A stretch of DNA of 64,000 bases from Fundidesulfovibrio terrae (lineage in GTDB: Bacteria; Desulfobacterota; Desulfovibrionia; Desulfovibrionales; Desulfovibrionaceae): contig NZ_JAKZFS010000005.1 of the NCBI RefSeq assembly GCF_022808915.1, positions 1 to 64,000 on the forward strand, written 5' to 3'. The notes under the pieces were generated by a model. It was given only the letters and a program-made list of their open reading frames with translations, searched no databases and was not told where the DNA came from. A program made the position numbers and the translations under genes. Below are positions 35,308 to 43,866 of this stretch, in pieces. Positions within the stretch are counted from its first letter, which is position 1. Every line of letters starts with the position of its first letter.

Positions 35308-35314
35308 AGTGTTT

Positions 35315-36835
35315 TTATGCGCCGGTCTTGCGTTTTTTCACCGCCGCGAAGCCCAGCAGGGCCAGGGCGGCCAGACCCGCACCGGCTTCGAGCCGGCCGT
35401 GCAGGCGGTGGTAGACAGTCGTTTCCGTGATAAGGCCCACTCCGGTTACGGCCACGGCCGCTTCCTGGAACAGCTGCGTCTGGTGGCTGGATCGCCCCTT
35501 GGGGTCGATCAGGGCCGTGTAGCCCGTGTTGGTGGCCCGCAGCAGGAAGCGCTCCTGCTCGACGGCCCGCAGCCTGGCCAGTTCCAGATGCTGTTCGGGC
35601 GCGGCGGAGCGGCCGAACCAGGCGTCGTTGGAGATGTTCACCAGCACGTTGGCTCCCGCCTCCACGCGCTTCTGGGCCAGTTCCGGAAAGATCGATTCGT
35701 AACAGATGAGCATGCCCATGGCAAGGCGGCCTGCTTTCAAAGGGGCCGTCGCCGTGCCAGGGGTGAACGCGCCCACGCCCTGCAGCAGCGCTGACAGGAT
35801 GGGGATGTCCTGGCCGAAGGGGGCGTATTCCCCGAAGGGGACCAGGTGTTCCTTCTCGTAGAAGGTTTCCTGGCCCGAGGGAGCGATCAGGTAGGCCCGG
35901 TTGAACACCAGGGCGTTCCTGCCCACGCGCTCGTACCCAGGAGCTCCGGCCAGCAGGGGGACGCCGGCGCGCTTCACGAACGCCTTGACCTGGACCGATT
36001 CCGGCCCCGGCTCCTGGACGAAGAAGGTCAGGGCCGTCTCGGGCCAGATGACCACGTCGGGCTTGGGAGAAAGGACCGGGCCGCTCAAGTCGGCGTATTG
36101 TTGTATGGCCCTGGAAAGCGTGTCCGGCTCCCATTTCTGGGCCTGGTCGATGTTTCCCTGGACCATGGCCGCGCTGCACTCGCCCGAGGTCGCCACGGGC
36201 TGGTCCACGGCCCACAGGCCGTAGGTGAAGAGCGCCGCCAGGGTAGCCGCGCAGGCCGCTCGGGACGCGATGCCCGGCCCGGCCAGCCATACGCCGCAGG
36301 CGGCGAGCACGCCCGAGAGGCCGTAGGCCCCGATGAGGGCGGCCGCCTGGATGGCCGGAGTCCAGGGAACCAAGGCGGCGGCCAGGGGAAGCCAGGGGAA
36401 GCCGGAAAAAAGCCAGCCGCGCAGGGCCTCCAGGGCGATCCACGAGAAGCCCGCCAACGCGCCCCAGGCCATCGGGCGCAGGCTTTCCCGCGTGGCGAAG
36501 AGCAGCCAGCAGAACACGGCCGGATACATCCCGAGGGCCGCGCCCATCAGGAGCGGGCAGGGCACGGCGAGAATCCAGGGCAGGAAGCCGTAGTCGTGCA
36601 CCGGGAGGGCGATCCAGTAAAGGCTGGCCGAGGCGGCGGCCGCGCCGGTGAGCCAGCCCAGTTTCAGGGCGTGCCTCGAGTCCCGGGCCTGGCGGGCGAG
36701 TTGCGCCAGCACCCAAGGAAAGCCCAGCACCAGCAGGGGCAGGCGCGCCACGGGGTTGGCGAAAGCCAGGAAGCCGGCCGCCGTGCCCAGAAGGACCAGG
36801 CGCAGGGGCCCGTCAAGGACCGACGGGCGTGTCAT
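35315..36835 (-). CDS. lnt: Apolipoprotein N-acyltransferase
   Basis: Adds the third acyl chain to outer-membrane lipoproteins in the inner membrane. 506 residues: about six N-terminal membrane helices to about 215, then a periplasmic nitrilase domain with the Glu-Lys-Cys triad in WPETAL, EKEHLVPFGE and ICYES, and one C-terminal helix before KKRKTGA. Overlaps the end of corC by 23 nt, the common corC-lnt order. Confidence 0.95.
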   Translation of the reverse strand: MTRPSVLDGPLRLVLLGTAAGFLAFANPVARLPLLVLGFPWVLAQLARQARDSRHALKLGWLTGAAAASASLYWIALPVHDYGFLPWILAVPCPLLMGAALGMYPAVFCWLLFATRESLRPMAWGALAGFSWIALEALRGWLFSGFPWLPLAAALVPWTPAIQAAALIGAYGLSGVLAACGVWLAGPGIASRAACAATLAALFTYGLWAVDQPVATSGECSAAMVQGNIDQAQKWEPDTLSRAIQQYADLSGPVLSPKPDVVIWPETALTFFVQEPGPESVQVKAFVKRAGVPLLAGAPGYERVGRNALVFNRAYLIAPSGQETFYEKEHLVPFGEYAPFGQDIPILSALLQGVGAFTPGTATAPLKAGRLAMGMLICYESIFPELAQKRVEAGANVLVNISNDAWFGRSAAPEQHLELARLRAVEQERFLLRATNTGYTALIDPKGRSSHQTQLFQEAAVAVTGVGLITETTVYHRLHGRLEAGAGLAALALLGFAAVKKRKTGA

Positions 36836-37667
36836 CGGACGTGTCCGGCTCCGCTGTTGGTTCGGCCAGGACCCAGCGGACCTGGCGCCTGTCGGCCTCG
36901 GTGACGGTGAACGTGTAGCCCGCCGCCCGGAAGGAGTCCCCCTGCCTGGGCACGCGCCCGGCCAGTTCGCTCAGGTAGCCGCCCAGGGTTTCCACCTGGT
37001 CCGACTCCAGCACGATGCCGAAGCGCTCGGCCAGTTCCTCCAGGGGGAAGCGGCCGTGCATCTTGAGCCTGCCGTCCTCGAGTTCCTGGAATTCCGCCGG
37101 GCGGGTGGGATCGTGCTCGTCCTCGATCTCGCCCACGAATTCCTCCAGCACGTCCTCGAACGTGACCAGGCCCGAGGTGCCGCCGTACTCGTCCAGGGCG
37201 ATGGCGATGTGGATGCGCCCCTTCTGGAACTCGGCCAGCATGTCCTTCAGGTTCTTGGTCTCCGGGATGTACAGGGGCCTGCGCATGACCGGCGCCAGGG
37301 ACCGGGGCTTGTCCTTGGGGTTCACCAGGTAGGTGAGCACGTCCTTGGCGTGGACCACTCCGATGATGTGGTCCCTGTTTTCGCGGTAGATGGGGATGCG
37401 CGAGTGGCCCCGCTCGATGATGAGGCGGGTGACGGCGTCGATGCCGTCCTCCTCGTCGGCGCAGGCGATGTCGGTGCGGGGCACCATGATGTCCGCCACC
37501 TGCTTCTTGCCGAGTTTCAGGTACTTGAGCAGGACGCTGGCGTCCTCGGCGCCGACCTCTCCGTCTTCCGTGGCGGCCTGGATGAGCTCCTCCAGGGGCA
37601 GGTCGTTGCGGCCCCTGAAGAACTTGTTCACCAGGGTCCAGAACCGTCCTTCCGATCCTTCGTCCAA
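36813..37667 (-). CDS. corC: CorC/hemolysin C-like CBS-domain protein
   Basis: 284 residues: two CBS domains (about 75-190, starting VADIMVPRTD) and a C-terminal CorC_HlyC/FAD-like domain with EYGGTSGLVTFEDVLEE between and GRFPLEELAERF. Related proteins help Mg2+/Co2+ efflux or bind AMP. The start chosen is TTG at 37667, with GGAGG 7 nt upstream (MDEGSEGRFW); an in-frame ATG at 37769 would overlap the PilZ gene and adds a non-family N-terminus. It precedes lnt, the usual pairing. Confidence 0.88.
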   Translation of the reverse strand: MDEGSEGRFWTLVNKFFRGRNDLPLEELIQAATEDGEVGAEDASVLLKYLKLGKKQVADIMVPRTDIACADEEDGIDAVTRLIIERGHSRIPIYRENRDHIIGVVHAKDVLTYLVNPKDKPRSLAPVMRRPLYIPETKNLKDMLAEFQKGRIHIAIALDEYGGTSGLVTFEDVLEEFVGEIEDEHDPTRPAEFQELEDGRLKMHGRFPLEELAERFGIVLESDQVETLGGYLSELAGRVPRQGDSFRAAGYTFTVTEADRRQVRWVLAEPTAEPDTSDDTPVGP

Positions 37668-37710
37668 CTGAATCCTCCGTACTCGCGCGGTTTGCGTCGC
37701 AGCGTCGGTA

Positions 37711-38757
37711 CTATGCAATCCCTTTGTTACGATACAGTTCCAGGTGCAGCTCGTAGGCCCAGTCGTCAAGCTCCCGGATGCCGAAATCCCGGTTGACCGT
37801 GCGCCATTTGAGCCCGGTCAGGGGCGGTTCGTTGGGCACGCCCATGGCCGAAAAAATGAGCCCCAGCGACAGCTTCGTCTTGGAGTCGCAGTCGTCGTAA
37901 CACTTCACCACCCGCATGAGAACATAGTGGGTGGTGAAACCCGTGAACTCGGGATCGGCCAGGGTGAACTGGCCGTAGTACTGCTGGTTCACGGCGATCT
38001 TGTTGTTCTTGGCCCGAAGCGCCCCGGGAACGATCTCCACCCGCATGCCGCCGCCGGAGATGTTGTCCATCTCGATCTCCTGGGCCATTTCCGAGCCCGC
38101 GGAGTAGAGCGCGTCTCCCCAGGAATCGGGGTCCCGGGGGTCGCCGTTGTGGCGCACATCGTCCTCGGTCCAGAGCTTGAGGCTGCGCACGTATTTGGCC
38201 GGGGGCTCCACTCGCAGATGCATGCGGTTCTGGTTCAGCTCCAGGCGCAGAGGGCGCGATATCTTGAACTGAAGGATGTCGTTTTGCCCTTGGTGGTAGG
38301 ACAATATCTCCGAGATGAAGCTGAAGGTGGAGAGAATCTTGGGCTGGTCGGGCAGGCGGAGCATGAAGTTGAGTTCCAGCGTGCGCCCCACCCAGGCTGG
38401 GTTGATGGTCTTGATGGAGCTCATCTCCAGGGTCAGGTCGTTCTTGTTGGCGTCAATGAGCGTGCCGTCGCTGGATCGGGCTCCACCCAGGTCGCGGTGG
38501 AAGCTCACCCGCACCTTGCTGCGCTGCACCACGGCCGCGTCCAGGAGTTCCATGATGCGCGGATATTCCGTCACCCAGGTGGCGGGGTGGTCCAGCATGA
38601 CTTCCCTGGGCTTCTTGGAGAACACGAAGGCCAGCGAGGTGAGCAGGATGAACGAGCCGAAGAACGCAAGCACCACCATGATCGATTCCAGCGTGACCCG
38701 CCCGGCCAGGATGTCCTCGAACACCCTGGTGAAGAAATCGTTGATGGATGCGTCCAT
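37711..38757 (-). CDS. Membrane-anchored PilZ-domain c-di-GMP receptor
   Basis: 348 residues. One N-terminal membrane helix (about 24-46), a YcgR-N-like region (about 75-170), and a PilZ domain with the c-di-GMP signature: R178-x3-R182 (NRMHLR) and DNISGGG (231-237). In known proteins this binds intercalated c-di-GMP and regulates motility, secretion or exopolysaccharide output. It is between mnmG and corC in a gene run that also encodes a GGDEF cyclase. No other output domain is visible. ATG 38757 has no strong SD. Confidence 0.85.
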   Translation of the reverse strand: MDASINDFFTRVFEDILAGRVTLESIMVVLAFFGSFILLTSLAFVFSKKPREVMLDHPATWVTEYPRIMELLDAAVVQRSKVRVSFHRDLGGARSSDGTLIDANKNDLTLEMSSIKTINPAWVGRTLELNFMLRLPDQPKILSTFSFISEILSYHQGQNDILQFKISRPLRLELNQNRMHLRVEPPAKYVRSLKLWTEDDVRHNGDPRDPDSWGDALYSAGSEMAQEIEMDNISGGGMRVEIVPGALRAKNNKIAVNQQYYGQFTLADPEFTGFTTHYVLMRVVKCYDDCDSKTKLSLGLIFSAMGVPNEPPLTGLKWRTVNRDFGIRELDDWAYELHLELYRNKGIA

Positions 38758-38795
38758 GTCGTTTGATCCCGGACGTCGGCGCTTCAAGCCGGCGG

Positions 38796-40676
38796 TTACA
38801 ATCGGCCCGTTTTCTTCAGGTGGATTTCCAGGCACATGAGCGACGCCGGGGTGATCCCCGATATGCGCGACGCCTGCCCCAGCGTCAGGGGCCGGGCGCT
38901 CGAAAGCTTCTCCACCACCTCGCGGGAGAGACCGGCAACCTCCCGATACTCCATATCCGGCGGAAGTTCCAGGGATTGTATCCTGGCGAGTTTGCCCGCC
39001 AGCTCTTCCTGGCGTTTCAGGTAGCCGTCGTACTTGACCCTGGCCTCGGCCTCCTGGAGCACGTCGGGGGCAAATTCCGCCAGGGCCGGCCACAGCGGGG
39101 CCAGGTCCTCGATGGAAAGCTGCGGCTGGCGCAGCACGTCGGCCAGGGACGCCGACTTGCCGGGCACGTGCGCCCCCATGGCTTCCAGGATTTCGCGCGT
39201 GGGCGCGTCAGGCCTTATGCGGATGGTCTCCAGGCCCTCCACGGTCACGGCCAGGGCGCGGCGCTTGGCGGAAAAAAGCCGCCAGTGGGCATCGTCCACC
39301 AGACCCAGTTCGCGCCCCAGAGGCGTGAGGCGTTCGTCGGCGTTGCCCTCGCGCAAAAGAAGCCTGTGCTCGGCCCGGGAGGTGAACATGCGGTAGGGCT
39401 CGGTGGTGCCCTTGGTCACCAGGTCGTCCACCAGGACGCCCATATACGCCTGGTCGCGCCTGGGGATGAAGGGCGGGCGTTCCCCGAGGGCGCAGAAGAC
39501 GTTGAGCGCGGCCCACAGGCCCTGGGCGGCGGCCTCCTCGTAGCCGGAGGTGCCGTTTATCTGGCCTGCTAGATAGAGCCCGGGCAGCACTTTTACTTCA
39601 AGTGTCGCTTGAAGTTGTGTGGGGTTGGCGAAATCGTACTCGATGGCGTAGCCCGGGCGCACGATCTGGGCCTTTTCCAGGCCCGGGACGGTGGCCAGCA
39701 TGGCCTTCTGCACCGAAAGCGGCAGGCTGGTGGGGATGCCGTTGGGATAGACCTCCGGGCTCTCCAGCCCTTCTGGCTCGACGAATATCTGGTGGCGGTC
39801 CTTTTCCGGGAACCGGGCCACCTTGTCCTCGATGGAGGGGCAGTAGCGCGCCCCCGTGCCCTTGATCACCCCGGTGAACATGGGCGAGCGGTCGAAGCCC
39901 GAGCGGATGGCCTCATGGGTGGCCTGGTTGGTGTAAGTGAGCCAGCAGGGCAGCTGGGGCAGCGTCACGCCCTTGGAGCGGAAGCTGAAGGGCGCGGGCG
40001 GATCGTCGCCGGGCTGGATGGTCATCTGGGAAAAATCAATGGAATCCTTGAGGAGCCTCGGTGTGGTGCCGGTCTTGAGCCGCCCCAGTTCGAGGCCGAT
40101 GGAGCGCAGGCTCTCGGACAGTCCCACCGAGGCCGGGTCGCCCAGGCGTCCGCCGGGAAAATGGGTCAGGCCCACGTGGATGAGGCCCGAGAGGAAGGTC
40201 CCCGTGGTCAGAAGTACGGCCCGGGCCGGGTGCTCCTCGCCGAGCGAGGTGGCCACGCCCGAGGCGCGGCCGTTTTGCGTGAGCACGGCCACGGCCATGT
40301 CCTGGCGCACCCAGAGGTTCTCCTGGGCGAAGATGTCGCGTTTGACCACGCGCATGTAGGCGTCCCGGTCGATCTGGGCGCGGGTGGAGCGCACGGCCGG
40401 GCCTTTGCGGGTATTGAGCTGGCGGAACTGGATGCCCGCGGCGTCGGCCCACAGGCCCATCATGCCGCCCAGGGCGTCGATCTCCTTGACCATGTGCCCC
40501 TTGGCCAGCCCGCCGATGGCCGGGTTGCAGGAGAGGTGGCCGATGCGGTCGGCATTGATGGTCAAAAGCAGGGTGGCCAGGCCGAGTTTGGCGGAAGCCA
40601 TGGCCGCCTCGCATCCGGCGTGGCCCGCCCCGACGACAATGAGGTCGAAGCGCTCGGGGAACGTCTTTGGGGGCAC
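38796..40676 (-). CDS. mnmG: tRNA uridine-34 5-carboxymethylaminomethyl modification enzyme
   Basis: With MnmE installs cmnm5U34 in tRNA. 626 residues, normal length. FAD-binding GAGHAGCEA near 17, [11 protein letters not shown], and the C-terminal helical MnmE/tRNA-binding region starting DGYLKRQEE. Start set at GTG 40676, which directly follows the M20 peptidase stop (40679); the longer open frame upstream belongs to the antisense shadow of that gene. No mnmE in view. Confidence 0.95.
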   Translation of the reverse strand: MPPKTFPERFDLIVVGAGHAGCEAAMASAKLGLATLLLTINADRIGHLSCNPAIGGLAKGHMVKEIDALGGMMGLWADAAGIQFRQLNTRKGPAVRSTRAQIDRDAYMRVVKRDIFAQENLWVRQDMAVAVLTQNGRASGVATSLGEEHPARAVLLTTGTFLSGLIHVGLTHFPGGRLGDPASVGLSESLRSIGLELGRLKTGTTPRLLKDSIDFSQMTIQPGDDPPAPFSFRSKGVTLPQLPCWLTYTNQATHEAIRSGFDRSPMFTGVIKGTGARYCPSIEDKVARFPEKDRHQIFVEPEGLESPEVYPNGIPTSLPLSVQKAMLATVPGLEKAQIVRPGYAIEYDFANPTQLQATLEVKVLPGLYLAGQINGTSGYEEAAAQGLWAALNVFCALGERPPFIPRRDQAYMGVLVDDLVTKGTTEPYRMFTSRAEHRLLLREGNADERLTPLGRELGLVDDAHWRLFSAKRRALAVTVEGLETIRIRPDAPTREILEAMGAHVPGKSASLADVLRQPQLSIEDLAPLWPALAEFAPDVLQEAEARVKYDGYLKRQEELAGKLARIQSLELPPDMEYREVAGLSREVVEKLSSARPLTLGQASRISGITPASLMCLEIHLKKTGRL

Positions 40677-40678
40677 GC

Positions 40679-41917
40679 CTAGGCCCCGGAGGTCTCGTCG
40701 AAGAGGACCGTGGCCATGACCTTGGCGTCGCCGATGTTGTTCTTGATGAGCGAGCGCTCGTTGGGCTGGTGCGCGTTGGGAACCCAGGTGGCCCAGACCA
40801 CCGCGTCCAGGCCAGCCCGGCGCAGGTAGGCCGCCACGGTGCCGCCGCCCACGCCCATGGGCCGGGGCTTGCCGCCGTACACGGCCTCCACGCCCCTCAG
40901 CACCCGGGTGACGATCTCGGCGTTCTTGGGAGTGGCCGGAGCGGCCTGCTCCTTCTGCACGATGTGGTACTCGGCGGTGACGCCGTAAGTGGCGCAGATC
41001 TCCCGGCCCATCTCGTAGACCGCCTCCAGCACGTCGTCGAGCTCGTACTGGGGCAGCACGCGGCAGTCCATGTAGAACACGTCGCGCCCGGGGATGGTGT
41101 TCACGTTCTCCACGTTGGCCTCTTTCTTGGTGGGCTGGAACGTGGAGTTGGCGGGCTTGAAGAGTTCGTTCACGGCCGGGAAGCGGTCGTGCAGCTTGGT
41201 CAGGCGCAGGATGAACGCGGCCGTGGCCACCAGCGTGTTCACTCCCTCCTCGGGTGAGGATGCGTGGCACTGCTTGCCCGACAGAGTGATCCTGAGCCAG
41301 AGCATGCTCTTCTCGGCGATCTCCACCATCTCGGAGCTGGGGATGCCGAAATCCGGGATCAGGTAGAGGTCGTTTTTGCCGAAGATTTCCGGATGGTTCT
41401 TGAGCAGCCACTCCAGGCCGAACTTGGAGCCGTTCTCCTCGTCGGCCACCAGGAGCATGCCGTAGTTGACGGGCGGCACGGCTCCGGTCTTCACCATGGC
41501 GTCGGCCAGCAGGAGCGAGGCCACCACGCCCTGGTGGTTGTCCTCCACGCCGCGTCCCACCAGCGCGTCCCCGTCCACGGCCAGCTCGAAGGGCTTGGTG
41601 CCCCACAGGGCCATGTCACCGGGCGGCACCACGTCCAGGTGGGAGATCACCCAGAAGGTGCGGGAGGCGTCCTGCCCCGGGATGACCGCCTTGATGCTGG
41701 GGCGGTGGCCGCAGGGCACGCGCTCGTCCGGGGCGCGGTATTCGGTCACGTCCGTGACGCCGTGCTCCTTGAGCCAGGCCAGCATGGCGTCGGCCTTGGC
41801 CCGCTCGCCCAGACCGCCGTTGTCCGGCCCCACGGCCGGGATGGAGACGAGGATGCGCTGCAGGTCCACGACTTGGTCGCGGCTGGCCGAAATGTGTTCG
41901 AGTATGCCGGAAAGCAT
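40679..41917 (-). CDS. M20-family metallopeptidase
   Basis: 412 residues with the M20 metal site: [29 protein letters not shown], and the dimerisation domain around [17 protein letters not shown]. Members include ArgE, DapE and dipeptidases. The product is not specific enough to choose; DapE is possible given dapA and lysC in the window, but DapE is usually about 375 residues and the length and motif spacing suggest a general M20 dipeptidase/deacylase. Start ATG 41917 with GGAG. It is translated next to mnmG. Confidence 0.85.
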   Translation of the reverse strand: MLSGILEHISASRDQVVDLQRILVSIPAVGPDNGGLGERAKADAMLAWLKEHGVTDVTEYRAPDERVPCGHRPSIKAVIPGQDASRTFWVISHLDVVPPGDMALWGTKPFELAVDGDALVGRGVEDNHQGVVASLLLADAMVKTGAVPPVNYGMLLVADEENGSKFGLEWLLKNHPEIFGKNDLYLIPDFGIPSSEMVEIAEKSMLWLRITLSGKQCHASSPEEGVNTLVATAAFILRLTKLHDRFPAVNELFKPANSTFQPTKKEANVENVNTIPGRDVFYMDCRVLPQYELDDVLEAVYEMGREICATYGVTAEYHIVQKEQAAPATPKNAEIVTRVLRGVEAVYGGKPRPMGVGGGTVAAYLRRAGLDAVVWATWVPNAHQPNERSLIKNNIGDAKVMATVLFDETSGA

Positions 41918-42115
41918 GGGGGCTCCGAGGTTAGTGCTCACGAATGGCAAGGATACTTCCGTTCTCGGGCGTGTAGCCTCTTTGTGGGGGCGATGGCAAG
42001 GCTGGGGGCGCCACAGGAGAAGCCGGGCCGGCATTCCGAGGCGCGACGATGTCGCGGAAACCCGCGTCCGTGCGGCAAACAGCGACCGTCCGGCGGGCCG
42101 GCGGCAATAAAAAAA

Positions 42116-42139
42116 GGGCGGGAACCGTGGTTCCCGCCC
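42116..42139 (-). terminator. Terminator of the PxxKW gene
   Basis: GGGCGGGAACC (42116-42126) pairs with GGTTCCCGCCC (42129-42139); on the minus strand a T7 run follows. Confidence 0.9.
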
Positions 42140-42154
42140 GTGGAATCGATTGGC

Positions 42155-42391
42155 TTAGCGGCCGCGGGCAGCGCGCTTGGAGGCCTTCAGCGGGTTGATC
42201 TTCACCTTGCCGCCGGTGTCCTTCTCGGCCTTCACATGGGTGGCGAAGTTGCACACGCCGTGCGACCATTTCCGCTCGGGCAGCGGATAGCTGGAGCAGT
42301 ACTTGGCTCCTTCCACTTCCTTGGTGCGCTCGCAACCTTCACATTTGTCGATGATGGGATGGCACTCGACACCGTTCACGACATAGCTCAT
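42155..42391 (-). CDS. PxxKW family cysteine-rich protein
   Basis: 78 residues with five cysteines (C10, C17, C20, C32, C47) and the family hallmark PLPERKW. This small family is found mainly in sulfate reducers and relatives; function is unknown, although the CxxC and spaced cysteines suggest metal binding. The tail is basic (KASKRAARGR). Strong SD (GGAGGA) and own terminator suggest good expression as a single gene. Confidence 0.9.
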   Translation of the reverse strand: MSYVVNGVECHPIIDKCEGCERTKEVEGAKYCSSYPLPERKWSHGVCNFATHVKAEKDTGGKVKINPLKASKRAARGR

Positions 42392-42477
42392 TGATCTATC
42401 CTCCGTTCACGCCCCGCTGGGCGATACGATTCACGTCGCTTGGAAACGTGGTCTCTTTCATCATTATTCGCGCCCTG

Positions 42478-43788
42478 TCAAGCCCCGAGAGCCCATTTCC
42501 TCACTTTGTCCATGCGTTTGAGCAGGGCAGGGTAGTCCAGGGTGGTGAAACGGCCGTCTCGGTAGAGCACGCGTCCGGCCACCATGGTCAGGCGGACCTC
42601 GTGCCCCGATGCGGCGTAGGCCAGGTGCGACACGGGCCGGTGGGGCGGCTGGAGGTTGGGGGCGCGCCCGTCGAGCGCCACGATGTCCGCCTGGCGACCC
42701 GGTTCGATGCTGCCGCAGTCGGAGAGCCCCAGGGCGCGCGCTCCCCCGATGGTGGCCATGTCCAGCACGGCCTGGGCGGGCAGGGCGGTGGGGTCGTGTT
42801 CGCGCGCCTTGGCCATGAGCGCCGCCTGGTTCATCTCCGAGAACATGTTGAGCGTGTTGTTGCTGGCCGCGCCGTCGGTGCCGAGCCCCACGGTGATCCC
42901 GGCCGCTCGCATGGCCGCCATGGGAGCCATGCCCGAGGCCAGTTTCAGGTTGCTGCGCGGGTTATGGGCCACGGCCGTGCCGCTTTCGGCCAGCAGGGAG
43001 ATCTCGGCTTTGGTCACATCCACGGCGTGGGCCACCAGCAGGTTCGGCGCCAGGATGCCCAGGGCGCGCAGAATCTCCACGGGACGCGCCCCGAAGCGCT
43101 CCAGGCACATGGCGGTTTCCGAGGCGCTTTCTGCGGCGTGCAGGGTCAGGCGCAGGTCCCTGTCCCGGGCCAGCCCGGCGAGGCGCGCAAGCGTATCGTG
43201 CCCGGTGGCGTAGACCGAATGGGCCACCAGGCACGGCGTGAGCAGGGCGCGGCCCCGGCAGAAGTCCGCCAGATCGTCCACCTTGGCGAAAGCCTGGTCC
43301 AGATTCGAGTACGAGGCGTTGGGCGTGTCGAACACGCCTTCGCCCAGCACCGCCCGGATGCCCACGGCGGCGGCCGTCTCGGCCACGGCGCGCTCGAAGA
43401 TGTAGAGGTCGCAGAAGGCGGTCGTGCCCGTTGCCAGCATCTCGGCGCAGGCCAGGAGCGTGCCCGTGACCACGATCTCCGGCGTCAGGCGCGCCTCGGC
43501 TGGCCAGATGTGGCCCGTGAGCCAGTCCATGAGGGGCAGGTCGTCCTCGAGCCCCCTGAAAACGGTCATGGCCGCGTGGGTGTGGGTGTTGACCAGTCCA
43601 GGCAGGACGATGTCCCCGGAGAAATCGAGGGTCTCGCGGGCGGGGGTTCCGCCCAGTTCGCTCCAGGGGCCCACGGCGGCGATCGCCGTGCCGGTGACGG
43701 CCACGGCCGCGTCGTTTAGGATGGTGCGATTTTCGTCCTGGGTGACCAGGGTTCCGGCGCGAATGAGGGTGTCGCAGGAGGAAAGCAT
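42478..43788 (-). CDS. mtaD: 5-methylthioadenosine/S-adenosylhomocysteine deaminase
   Basis: 436-residue amidohydrolase with the metal ligands of the ATZ/TRZ-MtaD branch: HTHAAMT (near 70), HAAESASE, and GTDGAASNN. It should deaminate MTA or SAH to the inosine form, or a related aminopurine. The same window encodes MTA phosphorylase (47175) and adenine phosphoribosyltransferase (46597), so MTA salvage is well represented. The ATG at 43788 lacks an obvious SD. Other substrates (guanine, S-inosyl compounds) are possible for this family. Confidence 0.85.
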   Translation of the reverse strand: MLSSCDTLIRAGTLVTQDENRTILNDAAVAVTGTAIAAVGPWSELGGTPARETLDFSGDIVLPGLVNTHTHAAMTVFRGLEDDLPLMDWLTGHIWPAEARLTPEIVVTGTLLACAEMLATGTTAFCDLYIFERAVAETAAAVGIRAVLGEGVFDTPNASYSNLDQAFAKVDDLADFCRGRALLTPCLVAHSVYATGHDTLARLAGLARDRDLRLTLHAAESASETAMCLERFGARPVEILRALGILAPNLLVAHAVDVTKAEISLLAESGTAVAHNPRSNLKLASGMAPMAAMRAAGITVGLGTDGAASNNTLNMFSEMNQAALMAKAREHDPTALPAQAVLDMATIGGARALGLSDCGSIEPGRQADIVALDGRAPNLQPPHRPVSHLAYAASGHEVRLTMVAGRVLYRDGRFTTLDYPALLKRMDKVRKWALGA

Positions 43789-43866
43789 CTGTGGGTGATG
43801 CCATCTGGGGCTGGGATGTCAAGTCGCGGTTGCGGTGGCGGGCCTTAGACGGATAAGAGCACGGCC

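Noticed and set aside
34191-36716. One continuous minus-strand frame covering prfB and the antisense-like part of lnt
   Set aside because: Only its 3' part is RF2. The upstream part is a shifted reading of lnt; the real RF2 start is ATG 35307 with the programmed +1 shift.
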